Assembly: GCF_000164865.1 (NCBI RefSeq)
Contig: NC_014618.1
Location: forward strand, 1,054,001-1,118,000
DNA: 64,000 bases
DNA from: [Enterobacter] lignolyticus SCF1
GTDB taxonomy: Bacteria > Pseudomonadota > Gammaproteobacteria > Enterobacterales > Enterobacteriaceae
Direction: 5' to 3'
Shown here one piece after another: positions 26,120 through 34,668 of the stretch. Both the position numbers and the translations under genes were made by a program. The first letter of the stretch is position 1; every line of letters starts with the position of its first letter. The notes under the pieces are model-generated. The model did not search any database. It was not told where the DNA came from and saw only the letters and a list, made by a program, of their open reading frames with translations.

Positions 26120-26273
26120 ATCCTCCAGCGTTACCCCTCTGAATATCCCTTTTCTTCGCTCATCCTTTTTCTCGTGACGCCGCAGATCTATGTTGATTAA
26201 TCGCTCTTTTTGCCGCTTTTGCAGGCTAATTGAACGTGAAGTGTGCAAACGATAAAAGTGCTGGAAAAATTGT

Positions 26274-26301
26274 TTGACTTATAAGTCCCAGAAAGTAATA
26301 T
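26274..26301 (+). promoter_or_regulatory. Promoter of the Ser/Arg tRNA operon
   Basis: TTGACT and TAATAT with a 16-nt spacer, followed by a GC-rich discriminator (GTGCGCCACGC) typical of stringently controlled stable-RNA promoters, 60 nt before the first tRNA. Confidence 0.8.
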
Positions 26302-26362
26302 GTGCGCCACGCAGCGACGATGAGCTTAAACAAGTTCTTCGAAGCACTCGTAAGAGGCGTGT

Positions 26363-26455
26363 GGTGAGGTGGCCGAGAGGCTGAAGGCGCTCCCCTGCTA
26401 AGGGAGTATGCGGTCAAAAGCTGCATCCGGGGTTCGAATCCCCGCCTCACCGCCA
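26363..26455 (+). tRNA. serV: tRNA-Ser (anticodon GCU)
   Basis: 93 nt with encoded CCA, a long variable arm (CGGTCAAAAGCTGC region) typical of class II tRNA and the anticodon loop CTGCTAA. It corresponds to E. coli serV and is the first gene of the cluster. Confidence 0.98.
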
Positions 26456-26459
26456 TTTT

Positions 26460-26536
26460 GCATCCGTAGCTCAGCTGGATAGAGTACTCGGCTACGAACC
26501 GAGCGGTCGGAGGTTCGAATCCTCCCGGATGCACCA
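26460..26536 (+). tRNA. tRNA-Arg (anticodon ACG), copy 1
   Basis: 77 nt with encoded CCA; anticodon loop CTACGAA, T-arm GTTCGAATC. It starts 4 nt after the tRNA-Ser. All four tRNA-Arg copies here are identical and correspond to argVYZQ of E. coli; A34 would be modified to inosine. Confidence 0.98.
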
Positions 26537-26599
26537 TCTCTTACCTGGTGTGGTTTTAGTAACGACGCCAGATATCAGTAGTAAAGCAGTAATCCCGAT

Positions 26600-26676
26600 G
26601 CATCCGTAGCTCAGCTGGATAGAGTACTCGGCTACGAACCGAGCGGTCGGAGGTTCGAATCCTCCCGGATGCACCA
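26600..26676 (+). tRNA. tRNA-Arg (anticodon ACG), copy 2
   Basis: 77 nt, identical to copy 1. It is preceded by the conserved spacer ATATCAGTAGTAAAGCAGTA and AATCCCGAT that recurs before copies 3 and 4. Confidence 0.98.
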
Positions 26677-26722
26677 TCTTTTACGCGATACGTGATATCA
26701 GTAGTAAAGCAGCAATCCCGAT

Positions 26723-26799
26723 GCATCCGTAGCTCAGCTGGATAGAGTACTCGGCTACGAACCGAGCGGTCGGAGGTTCGAATCCTCCCGGATGCACCA
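26723..26799 (+). tRNA. tRNA-Arg (anticodon ACG), copy 3
   Basis: 77 nt, identical to the other copies. The 46-nt spacer before it ends with the same repeated block, with one change (AGCAGCAATCC). Confidence 0.98.
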
Positions 26800-26933
26800 T
26801 ATTCTCCAGGATAACAGCGGCAAAGACTGTGTCATGGTCTGCGCGATAATCGCCAGCACCAGGGAGGATAACGTTGCGTAAGCAACGGCCCGTCAGGGCG
26901 AGGCGAAGCCGAGTCATCCTCCCGGATGCACCA
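26800..26933 (+). ncRNA. RtT-like element with duplicated tRNA-Arg 3' end
   Basis: Between tRNA-Arg copies 3 and 4 lies a structured unit ending in an 18-nt copy of the tRNA-Arg 3' end (ATCCTCCCGGATGCACCA, 26916-26933). Its first half offers the outer stem partner GGGAGGAT (26862-26869) for ATCCTCCC (26916-26923). Inside are GTTGC-GTAA-GCAAC (26873-26886) and a GCCCGTCAGGGC hairpin. This resembles the RtT RNA units, first described in the E. coli tyrT operon, which also end in a tRNA 3' copy. Family assignment is from memory and structure, without alignment. Confidence 0.5.
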
Positions 26934-26977
26934 TATCGCGTTATTCGTAATATCAGTAGTAAAGCAGTAATCCCGAT

Positions 26978-27054
26978 GCATCCGTAGCTCAGCTGGATAG
27001 AGTACTCGGCTACGAACCGAGCGGTCGGAGGTTCGAATCCTCCCGGATGCACCA
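26978..27054 (+). tRNA. tRNA-Arg (anticodon ACG), copy 4
   Basis: 77 nt, identical to copies 1-3, and the last gene of the cluster. It follows the RtT-like element by 44 nt, with the conserved ATATCAGTAGTAAAGCAGTA block in between. Confidence 0.98.
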
Positions 27055-27209
27055 TCTCCTCCCTTCTTAATGCCCCTGTCTCTGAAGATTTTCCTATTTC
27101 CGTTGCGCTAAAATGCGCTTAATCATCTGATTCTCATTGGCAATTTTCTCCTTTCAGGCTAGTTTATAGTAGTTATCATTCTGCATTCAGGTAGCAAGGA
27201 GAGAAATCC

Positions 27210-27524
27210 ATGAAATGGCTCAAAGCTGTGTCTGCGTTTTGCGCAGCGATAATTGTCGCGTTTTCGCTGGCGGGCTGCGCTGGTTCCTCAACGAAGGAAA
27301 GCACCGGCGGCTATATCGATGACACCGTGATCACCACCAAAGTGAAATCGGCTCTGTTCAGTGATAAAGACATCAAATCCTCTGAAATTAGCGTAGTGAC
27401 CTTTAAGGGGCGCGTGCAGCTGAGCGGCTTTGTCACTTCTCAGGCTATTGCTAACCGCGCTGTTGAGATTACCCGTGGCGTAACCGGGGTGCGTGTCGTC
27501 GAGAACGGCATGCGGGTTAAATAG
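27210..27524 (+). CDS. BON-domain lipoprotein
   Basis: 104 residues with a lipoprotein signal: hydrophobic segment about 7-19 and lipobox SLAGC with the cysteine near residue 23. The mature part is a single BON domain (about 35-104; DTVITTKVKSALF, then GRVQLSGFVTSQAIANRAVEI and GVTGVRVVENGM). BON domains bind phospholipid and occur in OsmY and DolP (two copies each); here there is one. The position after the Asp/Glu in GAGSS does not clearly signal inner-membrane retention, so outer-membrane anchoring is likely. AAGGAG precedes the start. Not part of the E. coli gene order. Confidence 0.85.
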   Translation: MKWLKAVSAFCAAIIVAFSLAGCAGSSTKESTGGYIDDTVITTKVKSALFSDKDIKSSEISVVTFKGRVQLSGFVTSQAIANRAVEITRGVTGVRVVENGMRVK

Positions 27525-27546
27525 CGCAATACAGACATTCCTCCCC

Positions 27547-27577
27547 TAAAGGCACCGGATGGTGCCTTTATTGTTTG
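27547..27577 (+). terminator. Terminator of the BON lipoprotein gene
   Basis: Perfect 10-bp stem TAAAGGCACC / GGTGCCTTTA with GGAT loop, followed by TTGTTTG. Confidence 0.85.
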
Positions 27578-27649
27578 TGCCGCGGGCGGCGACAACTTCC
27601 CCTCTTTTACGCTAAAGTAGCGTTCCGTTACCCGGTTTGTGAGGATTCG

Positions 27650-28216
27650 ATGTACGAACGTTATGCAGGGCTGATTTTCGACATGGATGGCACCATCCTG
27701 GATACCGAACCGACCCATCGGCAGGCCTGGCGTGAGGTGCTTGGCCGCTACGACATGCGTTTCGATGAGCAGGCAATGGTGGCGTTGAACGGCGCTCCAA
27801 CCTGGCGGATTGCGCAGGCGATTATCGAACAGCATCATGCCTCCCTCGACCCGTATGCGCTGGCGCGGGAGAAAACCGATGCCGTGAAAACCATGCTGCT
27901 GGATACCGTCCGTCCGCTGCCGCTGATTGATGTCGTCAAAGCGTGGCACGGCCGACGTCCGATGGCGGTCGGCACCGGCAGCGAAAGCGCTATTGCTGAG
28001 GCGCTGCTGACGCATCTGGGGTTACGCCACTATTTCTCCGCCGTTGTGGCGGCGGATCATGTCAAAAATCATAAACCTGCGCCTGATACCTTCCTGCTGT
28101 GCGCCTCGCAGATGGGGGTTGAACCCGGCCGGTGCGTGGTGTTTGAAGATGCTGATTTTGGCCTGCAGGCGGCTAAAAGCGCGGGAATGGACGCTGTGGA
28201 CGTGCGTCTGCTGTGA
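27650..28216 (+). CDS. yqaB: HAD-family fructose-1-phosphate/6-phosphogluconate phosphatase YqaB
   Basis: 188 residues from the ATG giving MYERYAGLIFDMDGT, equal to E. coli YqaB; the longer reading has no ribosome-binding site. HAD motif I is DMDGT (about 11-15), motif II lies in AVGTGS, and motif III/IV in NHKPAPDTF and VFEDADFGLQAA. It dephosphorylates small phosphosugars in the cytoplasm. The stop overlaps the GTG of yqaA by 4 nt. Confidence 0.96.
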   Translation: MYERYAGLIFDMDGTILDTEPTHRQAWREVLGRYDMRFDEQAMVALNGAPTWRIAQAIIEQHHASLDPYALAREKTDAVKTMLLDTVRPLPLIDVVKAWHGRRPMAVGTGSESAIAEALLTHLGLRHYFSAVVAADHVKNHKPAPDTFLLCASQMGVEPGRCVVFEDADFGLQAAKSAGMDAVDVRLL

Positions 28217-28641
28217 GCGACGCATTAGCGCTGTTTTCGCTGTTTGCCAGCAGCTTTCTGAGCGCGACGCTGCTGCCAGGCAATTCTGAGGTTGTTCTGG
28301 TCGGCATGCTGCTGGCGAAGGTCAGTCACCCATGGCTGCTCGTGTTAATAGCAACAATGGGTAATAGCCTTGGAGGGGCAACTAACGTTATTCTTGGACG
28401 TTTGTTCCCGTTGCGTGAGAAATCACGCTGGCAGGATAAAGCGGTGGGTTGGCTCAGGCGCTACGGCGCCGCCACGCTGCTGCTGAGCTGGATGCCTGTC
28501 GTGGGCGATCTGCTCTGTCTGCTGGCAGGATGGATGCGCATTTCGTGGGGACCGGTACTTTTTTTCTTATGCCTTGGCAAAGCGCTGCGCTACGTGCTTC
28601 TTGCGGCCGCAACGCTTCAGGGTATGACGTGGTGGCACTAA
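28213..28641 (+). CDS. yqaA: Inner-membrane protein YqaA (DedA/SNARE-associated-like)
   Basis: 142 residues from GTG, equal to E. coli YqaA. It is a polytopic membrane protein with segments around residues 2-20, 28-50, 85-105 and 108-138. It has the DedA-like patterns LLPGNSEVVLVG and NSLGGATNVILGR. Function unproven. It is translationally coupled to yqaB by a GTGA overlap. Confidence 0.93.
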   Translation: MSDALALFSLFASSFLSATLLPGNSEVVLVGMLLAKVSHPWLLVLIATMGNSLGGATNVILGRLFPLREKSRWQDKAVGWLRRYGAATLLLSWMPVVGDLLCLLAGWMRISWGPVLFFLCLGKALRYVLLAAATLQGMTWWH

Positions 28642-28719
28642 TTGGACTGATTGTGACCTTTAATCGTCAACCATTACAATTATGCTTAATAGAATGATTT
28701 CGACAGGCGGGAGGTCAAT

Positions 28720-30276
28720 TTGATCCCGGACGTATCACAGGCGCTGGCCTGGCTGGAAAAACATCCTCAGGCGATTAAGGGGATCCAGCGCGGGCTCGAG
28801 CGCGAAACGCTGCGTGTCAATGCAGATGGCACACTGGCAACGACAGGACATCCACAGGCGCTCGGTTCGGCGCTGACGCATAAGTGGATCACCACCGATT
28901 TTGCGGAAGCGCTGCTGGAGTTTATCACTCCGGTGGATGGCGATATCGATCATATGCTGACCTTCATGCGCGATGTGCATCGCTATACCGCGCGTAAGCT
29001 GGGCGATGAGCGCATGTGGCCGTTGAGTATGCCGTGCTACATTGCGCCGGGCCAGGATATTGAGCTGGCGCAGTACGGGACGTCCAACGCGGGACGGCTG
29101 AAAACGCTGTACCGCGAAGGGCTGAAAAACCGCTATGGCGCGCTGATGCAGACTATCTCCGGCGTGCACTACAACTTCTCGCTGCCGATGGCGTTCTGGC
29201 AGGCGAAGTGCGGCATTGATGATGCCGAGAACGACAAAGAGGCGATTTCCGCCGGCTACTTCCGCCTTATCCGCAACTATTACCGTTTCGGCTGGGTGAT
29301 CCCCTATCTGTTCGGCGCTTCTCCGGCCATTTGCTCTTCGTTCCTGCAAGGGAAGCCGACGACGCTGCCGTTTGAGAAAACCGAATGCGGGATGTATTAC
29401 CTGCCGTATGCGACGTCGCTGCGCCTGAGCGATTTGGGCTATACCAATAAATCGCAAAGCAATCTCGGAATTACGTTTAACGATCTGCACGGCTATGTGG
29501 CAGGATTGAAGCGGGCGATTAAAACACCGTCGGAAGAGTACGCCAGAATCGGCCTGCAGAAAGACGGCAAGCATCTGCAGATTAACAGCAACATTCTGCA
29601 GATTGAAAACGAGCTGTACGCGCCGATTCGCCCGAAACGCGTGACCCGTAGCGGCGAAACGCCGTCGGACGCGCTGCTGCGCGGCGGCATTGAATATATT
29701 GAAGTGCGCTCGCTGGATATTAACCCGTTCTCGCCGATCGGCGTCGACGAACAGCAGGTGCGTTTCCTCGACCTGTTCATGGTCTGGTGCGTGCTGGCGG
29801 ATGCGCCGGAAATGAGCAGCGACGAGCTGCTGTGCACGCGCACGAACTGGAATCGCGTGATCCTTGAAGGGCGTAAGCCGGGCCTGACGTTAGGTATCGG
29901 CTGTGAGACCGCGCAGTTCCCGCTGCCGAAGGTGGGGAAAGACCTGTTCCGCGATCTCAAGCGCGTTGCCCAGACGCTGGACGGCATTGACGGCGGTCAG
30001 GCGTATCAGAACGTGTGCGACGAGCTGGTCGCCTGCTTTGATGACCCGGAATTAACGTTTTCGGCGCGCATTTTGCGTTCTATGATTGATCAAGGAATCG
30101 GGGGGACGGGGAAAGCGCTCGGCGATGCATACCGGACTCTGCTGCGGGAAGAGCCGCTGGAGATTCTGAGTGAAGCGGATTTTGACGCAGAGCGGGAAGC
30201 ATCGGTGGCGCGTCAGCGTGAAATCGAGGCGGCGGATAGCGAGCCGTTTTCCGCGCTGGTTGCGCGTTTTGCCTGA
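28720..30276 (+). CDS. gshA: Glutamate-cysteine ligase
   Basis: 518 residues (E. coli 518) from a TTG start, which E. coli gshA also uses; GGGAGG lies 6 nt before it. Recognisable blocks include GLERETLRV near residue 25 and the substrate region QTISGVHYNFSLP near 148-160. It makes gamma-glutamylcysteine, the first and rate-limiting step of glutathione synthesis, and is feedback-inhibited by glutathione in the family. Confidence 0.98.
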   Translation: MIPDVSQALAWLEKHPQAIKGIQRGLERETLRVNADGTLATTGHPQALGSALTHKWITTDFAEALLEFITPVDGDIDHMLTFMRDVHRYTARKLGDERMWPLSMPCYIAPGQDIELAQYGTSNAGRLKTLYREGLKNRYGALMQTISGVHYNFSLPMAFWQAKCGIDDAENDKEAISAGYFRLIRNYYRFGWVIPYLFGASPAICSSFLQGKPTTLPFEKTECGMYYLPYATSLRLSDLGYTNKSQSNLGITFNDLHGYVAGLKRAIKTPSEEYARIGLQKDGKHLQINSNILQIENELYAPIRPKRVTRSGETPSDALLRGGIEYIEVRSLDINPFSPIGVDEQQVRFLDLFMVWCVLADAPEMSSDELLCTRTNWNRVILEGRKPGLTLGIGCETAQFPLPKVGKDLFRDLKRVAQTLDGIDGGQAYQNVCDELVACFDDPELTFSARILRSMIDQGIGGTGKALGDAYRTLLREEPLEILSEADFDAEREASVARQREIEAADSEPFSALVARFA

Positions 30277-30284
30277 CAGAAAAG

Positions 30285-30358
30285 AAAAAGGCCACATCAC
30301 TGTGGCCAAACATTTCATCTCTGAAGTCAGGGATGATGATAACAAATGCGCGTCTTTC
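30285..30358 (-). ncRNA. micA: MicA small RNA
   Basis: On the minus strand a unit of about 74 nt begins GAAAGACGCGCATTTGTTAT, which matches the E. coli MicA 5' end that base-pairs with the ompA leader. It continues with an internal CCCTGA/TCAGAG hairpin and ends in the terminator stem GGCCACA-GTGA-TGTGGCC followed by a U-run. MicA is sigma-E-dependent and Hfq-bound, and lies divergent from luxS as in E. coli. The 5' end was set by similarity. Confidence 0.95.
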
Positions 30359-30427
30359 ATATACTCAGACTCGCCCCGTACGAAAGAGTTCAATTTTTTT
30401 TAAAAAAATCACTATCGGAGGTGACGA

Positions 30428-30943
30428 ATGCCGTTATTAGATAGCTTCACGGTCGACCATACCCGAATGGAAGCACCTGCAGTTCGCGTAGCGAAGACCA
30501 TGCACACCCCGCACGGCGATGCGATCACCGTATTTGACCTGCGTTTTTGCGTACCTAACAAAGAAGTGATGCCGGAACGCGGTATTCACACCCTTGAGCA
30601 CCTGTTTGCGGGTTTCATGCGCAATCACCTCAACGGCAACGGCGTGGAAATCATCGATATTTCGCCGATGGGCTGCCGTACCGGTTTTTACATGAGCCTG
30701 ATCGGCACGCCGGATGAAACCCGCGTGGCCGAGGCCTGGAAAGCGGCGATGGCCGACGTGCTGAAGGTGAAAGACCAGAGCCAGATCCCTGAGCTGAACG
30801 TCTACCAGTGCGGCACCTACACTATGCACTCGCTGGAAGAAGCGCAGGAGATTGCTCACCACATTATCGATCGCGGCGTACGCGTGAACAGCAATGAAGA
30901 GCTGGCGCTGCCGAAAGAGAAGCTGCAGGAACTGCACATCTAG
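30428..30943 (+). CDS. luxS: S-ribosylhomocysteine lyase LuxS
   Basis: 171 residues, the E. coli length. The metal site HTLEH (about 54-58) with a later GTYTMHS region, and the catalytic-type cysteine in MGCRTGFY (about residue 84), are present. It cleaves S-ribosylhomocysteine to homocysteine and DPD, the precursor of autoinducer 2. CGGAGG lies just before the ATG. Confidence 0.99.
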   Translation: MPLLDSFTVDHTRMEAPAVRVAKTMHTPHGDAITVFDLRFCVPNKEVMPERGIHTLEHLFAGFMRNHLNGNGVEIIDISPMGCRTGFYMSLIGTPDETRVAEAWKAAMADVLKVKDQSQIPELNVYQCGTYTMHSLEEAQEIAHHIIDRGVRVNSNEELALPKEKLQELHI

Positions 30944-30960
30944 TCTCGTTCCTGATACAA

Positions 30961-30991
30961 AAAAAGCCAGTTCATGATGAACTGGCTTTTT
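30961..30991. terminator. Bidirectional terminator luxS / emrB
   Basis: AAAAAGCCAGTTCA-TGA-TGAACTGGCTTTTT is a perfect palindrome with A- and U-runs on both sides, between two convergent genes. Confidence 0.95.
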
Positions 30992-30996
30992 GCTTT

Positions 30997-32544
30997 CTAG
31001 TGCGCGCCTCCGCCGCCACCGCCCGCGCCGAACGGGGGTTTGGCGAACCAGACAAGCCCCAGCAGGATGAGAAAGATCCCCGCCGACATCCAAAAGATCT
31101 CGTTAGCGGAAATGATCAAACCCTGGCTGGTGATCTGCTGGGCTATCCAGCCGGAAGCCTGCTGCTGGGTCATCCCCAGCGACTGCAGCTGATCGTACAT
31201 TTGCTGCGCGTTACTGTTGAACGGCGTCACCGACTCGGTAAGCTGCGCATGGTGCATCGCTTCCCGGTTAGTCCACATGGTGGTGGTAATCGATGTGCCG
31301 ATAGAGCCCGCCAGCGTACGGGTAAAGTTTGACAGGCTCGATGCCGCCGCCAGCCGCTCCGGCGGCAGGCCGGACAGGGTAATGGTGGTGAGCGGCATAA
31401 AGAAGCAGGCCACCGCGAAGCCCTGAATAAACTGCGGCCACGCCGACGCGCCGAAGTCCATTCCCGGCTCAAACGTATAAGCGCGCCAGTAGAAGCACAC
31501 GGCATACATAATAAAGCTGAAGGTGACCAGCCGTCGCATGTCGAGCTTATGGGCGAAACGGCCGATAATCGGCGACAGGATAACCGGGATCACCCCAACC
31601 GGCGCCGACGCCAGCCCGGCCCAGGTGGCCGTATAGCCATAGACCTCCTGCAGCAGCTGCGGCAGCAGTACGATAGCGCCGAAGTAGAGCATGTAGGCGA
31701 GGCTGATGCACAGACAGCCGATGGTGAAGTTTCGCGACTTAAACAGCGACAGGTCGACTATCGGGTTATCGTCGGTCAGCTCCCAGACGATCAGGAAGCT
31801 GATGGCGATCACCGCCACGACCGTCAGCACCACCACTTCCGTTGAGTTAAACCAGTCCAGCTCTTTACCGCGGTCGAGCATGATCTGCAGGCTGCCGATA
31901 CCGATCACCAGCAGCGCCAGGCCGATGGCGTCAATGCGCCGCTGCTCGGTGCGGGTTTCGCGCCCGCGCAGGCTTTGCAGCGTCATCAGCACCACCACGC
32001 CGCCGATCGGCACGTTGATGAAGAAAATCCAGCCCCAGTGATAGTTGTCGCTGATATACCCGCCGAGGATCGGGCCGCAGATGGGCGCCACGATCACCGT
32101 CATCGACCACAGGGCCAGCGCGACGGAGCGCTTCGCTGGCGGGTAGTTGTTCAGTAACAGGCTCTGGGAGAGCGGGATCAGCGGCCCGGCGACGATACCC
32201 TGGATCACGCGAAAGAAGATAAGCATCGTCAGGCTGTTGGAGACGCCGCACGCCCAGGAGGCGATAACAAACGCGATCGTCGACCAGAGAAACAGCTTCA
32301 CTTCCCCGACGCGTTTGGCGAGCCAGCCGGTAATCGGAATTGAAATGGCGTTCGCCACGCCGAACGAGGTAATCACCCAGGTCCCCTGGCTCAACGAGGA
32401 GCCAAGGTTACCGGCGATCGTCGGGATAGCCACGTTAGCGATGGTGGAGTCCAGCACCTGCATAAACGTCGCCAGCGACAGCGCGATGGTCATGATGACC
32501 AGCTGCGCACCTTCCAGTGGTTTCTGCGGTTGTTGCTGTTGCAT
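30997..32544 (-). CDS. emrB: Multidrug efflux MFS transporter EmrB
   Basis: 515 residues from the ATG giving MQQQQPQKPLEG, chosen because GGGGTGG lies 6 nt before it; an in-frame GTG 9 nt earlier lacks a site. It is a 14-helix DHA2-family transporter, with motif A-like GWLAKRVGEVKLF and the conserved LDSTIANVAIPTIAG in the first helix. The Gly/His tail GAGGGGGGAH is kept. With EmrA and TolC it expels hydrophobic uncouplers and nalidixic acid. It follows emrA by 15 nt. Confidence 0.98.
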   Translation of the reverse strand: MQQQQPQKPLEGAQLVIMTIALSLATFMQVLDSTIANVAIPTIAGNLGSSLSQGTWVITSFGVANAISIPITGWLAKRVGEVKLFLWSTIAFVIASWACGVSNSLTMLIFFRVIQGIVAGPLIPLSQSLLLNNYPPAKRSVALALWSMTVIVAPICGPILGGYISDNYHWGWIFFINVPIGGVVVLMTLQSLRGRETRTEQRRIDAIGLALLVIGIGSLQIMLDRGKELDWFNSTEVVVLTVVAVIAISFLIVWELTDDNPIVDLSLFKSRNFTIGCLCISLAYMLYFGAIVLLPQLLQEVYGYTATWAGLASAPVGVIPVILSPIIGRFAHKLDMRRLVTFSFIMYAVCFYWRAYTFEPGMDFGASAWPQFIQGFAVACFFMPLTTITLSGLPPERLAAASSLSNFTRTLAGSIGTSITTTMWTNREAMHHAQLTESVTPFNSNAQQMYDQLQSLGMTQQQASGWIAQQITSQGLIISANEIFWMSAGIFLILLGLVWFAKPPFGAGGGGGGAH

Positions 32545-32559
32545 TACGCCCACCCCGGA

Positions 32560-33732
32560 TTAGTTCGCGTTCGCCTGGACGATGCCATTAATCAGTTTAT
32601 TCACCGGATCGAGGCTGATTTCGCGGGCATTACTTTCGTAAACCGGGCTGCTGCGCACCTGGCTTGCCAGTATCTGACCGTCGCGGTTGGAGGTATCTAC
32701 CTCAACCAGGGTCGACAGACCGATACGCAGCGGGTGTTCCGCGAGCTGTTTGGCATCCAGTTCAATACGCACCGGCAAACGTTGTACCACTTTGATCCAG
32801 TTGCCGGTTGCGTTCTGCGCCGGAAGCAGGGAGAACGCGCTGCCGGTACCCATGTCCAGACCGACGACTTTACCGGTGTACTTCACGCTGTCGCCGTAGA
32901 TGTCGCTGGTGATGGTGGCGGGCTGGCCGATACGCATATGCGCCAGCTGCGTTTCTTTAAAGTTAGCGTCCACCCACAGGTCTGACGCCGGAACCACGGC
33001 CATCAGCGGGGTGGTCGGGCTTATCTGCGCGCCAGGCTGCACGGAGCGGCGGGAGACGTAGCCGGTCATCGGACTGACGATTTTGGTACGTTCCAGCGCC
33101 AGCCAGGCGTTGCGCACTTCGGTGGCGGCCTGCTGCACCGCCGGCTGTTCTTCCAGCTTCGTGGCCAGCACCATCGCCTGGTTGGCGTTGTATTGCTGGA
33201 TAGCCACGTCCAGCTCCGCCTGCGCGCTGGCAACGGCGTCACGGGCGTGCTGCAGCTCTTCACGGCCAATCAGGTTGGCGGTGCCGAGCGGAATACGGCG
33301 GTTGAGATCGGTTTGCGCCTGCGAGAGCGCAGTTTTCTTCACGTCGATATTCGCCTGCAGCTGTTTGCTGTTGATCATCAGCTGGCGGGTCTGACGGACG
33401 CTGGAGGCCAGCTGCGTCTGCGCTTTCTCGAACGCCTGTTTAGCATCGGTGGGGTCAAGGCTGACGAGCACGTCGCCTTTTTGCACATAGTCAGTGTTAT
33501 CAGCCCAGACTTTCGTCACGCTGCCTGACACCTGCGCCATGATTTGCACCTGATTCCCTGCCACGTACGCGTCATCGGTCTCTTCGTAATGACGCAGTAC
33601 CAAAAACCAATAAATCCCATATGCCACGGCAATAAGAATAAAGAGCAAGGTCAGCAGCAGAAGGGCGCCCTTGCGTTTGCCCTTCTTGTTCGCTGGTTGC
33701 TGCGGGGTTTGGGTCTCCGCATTCGCGCTCAT
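32560..33732 (-). CDS. emrA: Membrane-fusion protein EmrA
   Basis: 390 residues from the ATG giving MSANAETQ, equal to E. coli. It has a cytoplasmic tail, one membrane helix (about 26-46), a biotinyl-lipoyl-like half (VSGSVTKVWADNTDYVQKGDVL), a long coiled-coil hairpin (about 95-205), and the second lipoyl half (ISPMTGYVSRRSVQPGAQI). It bridges EmrB to the outer-membrane channel TolC. Confidence 0.98.
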   Translation of the reverse strand: MSANAETQTPQQPANKKGKRKGALLLLTLLFILIAVAYGIYWFLVLRHYEETDDAYVAGNQVQIMAQVSGSVTKVWADNTDYVQKGDVLVSLDPTDAKQAFEKAQTQLASSVRQTRQLMINSKQLQANIDVKKTALSQAQTDLNRRIPLGTANLIGREELQHARDAVASAQAELDVAIQQYNANQAMVLATKLEEQPAVQQAATEVRNAWLALERTKIVSPMTGYVSRRSVQPGAQISPTTPLMAVVPASDLWVDANFKETQLAHMRIGQPATITSDIYGDSVKYTGKVVGLDMGTGSAFSLLPAQNATGNWIKVVQRLPVRIELDAKQLAEHPLRIGLSTLVEVDTSNRDGQILASQVRSSPVYESNAREISLDPVNKLINGIVQANAN

Positions 33733-33859
33733 GTTTTTCTCCACGATCTTATTATTTCACATCGGCTGGGCCGACCTGTTCACCAGAAAGGCCAGCAGTT
33801 TTTCGCTGCCGGCCCGTCAGTTTTCGTTATGTAATCAGGATATTGAGCGAGTATGGCGC

Positions 33860-34390
33860 TTAGCGCAGCGCCTCTAAAACAGCACCGTCTTCATCCATCC
33901 GATCAAGGCGGGTAAGAAGCTTACGGGTGATGCGCTCAAGTTGATCTTTCTCTTCTGCAGTCAGCGATGACCAGAGTTGATGCAGACAGTTATGCTGCGG
34001 CGGCAGAACTTCACGCAAAAATTGATGGCCTTTATCGGTTAACTGCAGATGCAGGCAGCGGCGATCGTTATCGCTTTCGCGACGTTCGATCCAGCCGCGT
34101 TTTTCAAGTTCATCAGCGATTCGCGTGGCGTTAGTCCGCGAGGACCCCAGCGCACAGCTCAGCTCTGACGGCTGAATACTATGATTTTCCTGAGACTCCA
34201 GCGTGATTAACGCCATAAATAATGTCTCGTTAATCCCTTGAGCTTTCAGCATTTTATTGCGGTTTTCCAGCAGCTTGCCCTGCATGTGCATACACAGGCG
34301 GGTCAGAAGAATTTCCTGGTACGGGAAATCCTCATGGCGGCTGGCGCGAAATTTTAGCATTTGTTCAATGGGCGTAAACGAACTATCCAT
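33860..34390 (-). CDS. emrR: MarR-family repressor EmrR (MprA)
   Basis: 176 residues, equal to E. coli MprA. MarR winged HTH with SELSCALGSSRTNATRIADEL (about 84-104) and the wing ESDNDRRCLHLQLTDKG. It represses its own gene and emrAB and releases DNA on binding uncouplers and salicylate. It is the first gene of emrRAB. Confidence 0.98.
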   Translation of the reverse strand: MDSSFTPIEQMLKFRASRHEDFPYQEILLTRLCMHMQGKLLENRNKMLKAQGINETLFMALITLESQENHSIQPSELSCALGSSRTNATRIADELEKRGWIERRESDNDRRCLHLQLTDKGHQFLREVLPPQHNCLHQLWSSLTAEEKDQLERITRKLLTRLDRMDEDGAVLEALR

Positions 34391-34668
34391 TTGGGCATGA
34401 CCTCATTAATTTCAGCCGATATAGTAACGATAGTGACAAATAAAGTAAATGAATTAATCAACCAAACCCATGTGTTCGGACAATTGATCCAGCACGGAAT
34501 TTGTCTGGCGGAAAAGGGTGGAATCAACGGCTATCGGCGCTTTCATCACGGTATATAAATTATTTCCCTGTGAAACAGTCACTCTGATAACCAGTTGATA
34601 TAACCTTAGCAGACTCAGGGGGGCCTTAACACCCCGGTCACATAATGAGGCCATCGCCAGGTGGCAAT
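34391..34668. other. Gap at the E. coli ygaZH position
   Basis: In E. coli K-12 the valine exporter genes ygaZ and ygaH lie between emrR and ygaY. Here this 278-nt AT-rich gap holds the emrR promoter region and no full gene. A minus-strand open frame covers 34454-34668; its last 30 codons begin MKAPIAVDSTLFRQ and could be a remnant of a lost gene, but I do not recognise it. Confidence 0.5.

Noticed and set aside
26800..26977. Prophage or island attachment site made by the duplicated tRNA 3' end
   Set aside because: No integrase or foreign genes lie between the copies; the structured RtT-like reading explains the 18-nt copy better.
26226..27055. Frames on the minus strand containing repeated MVHPGGFEPPTARF
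   Set aside because: These are translations of the complement of tRNA genes, a well-known annotation artefact.
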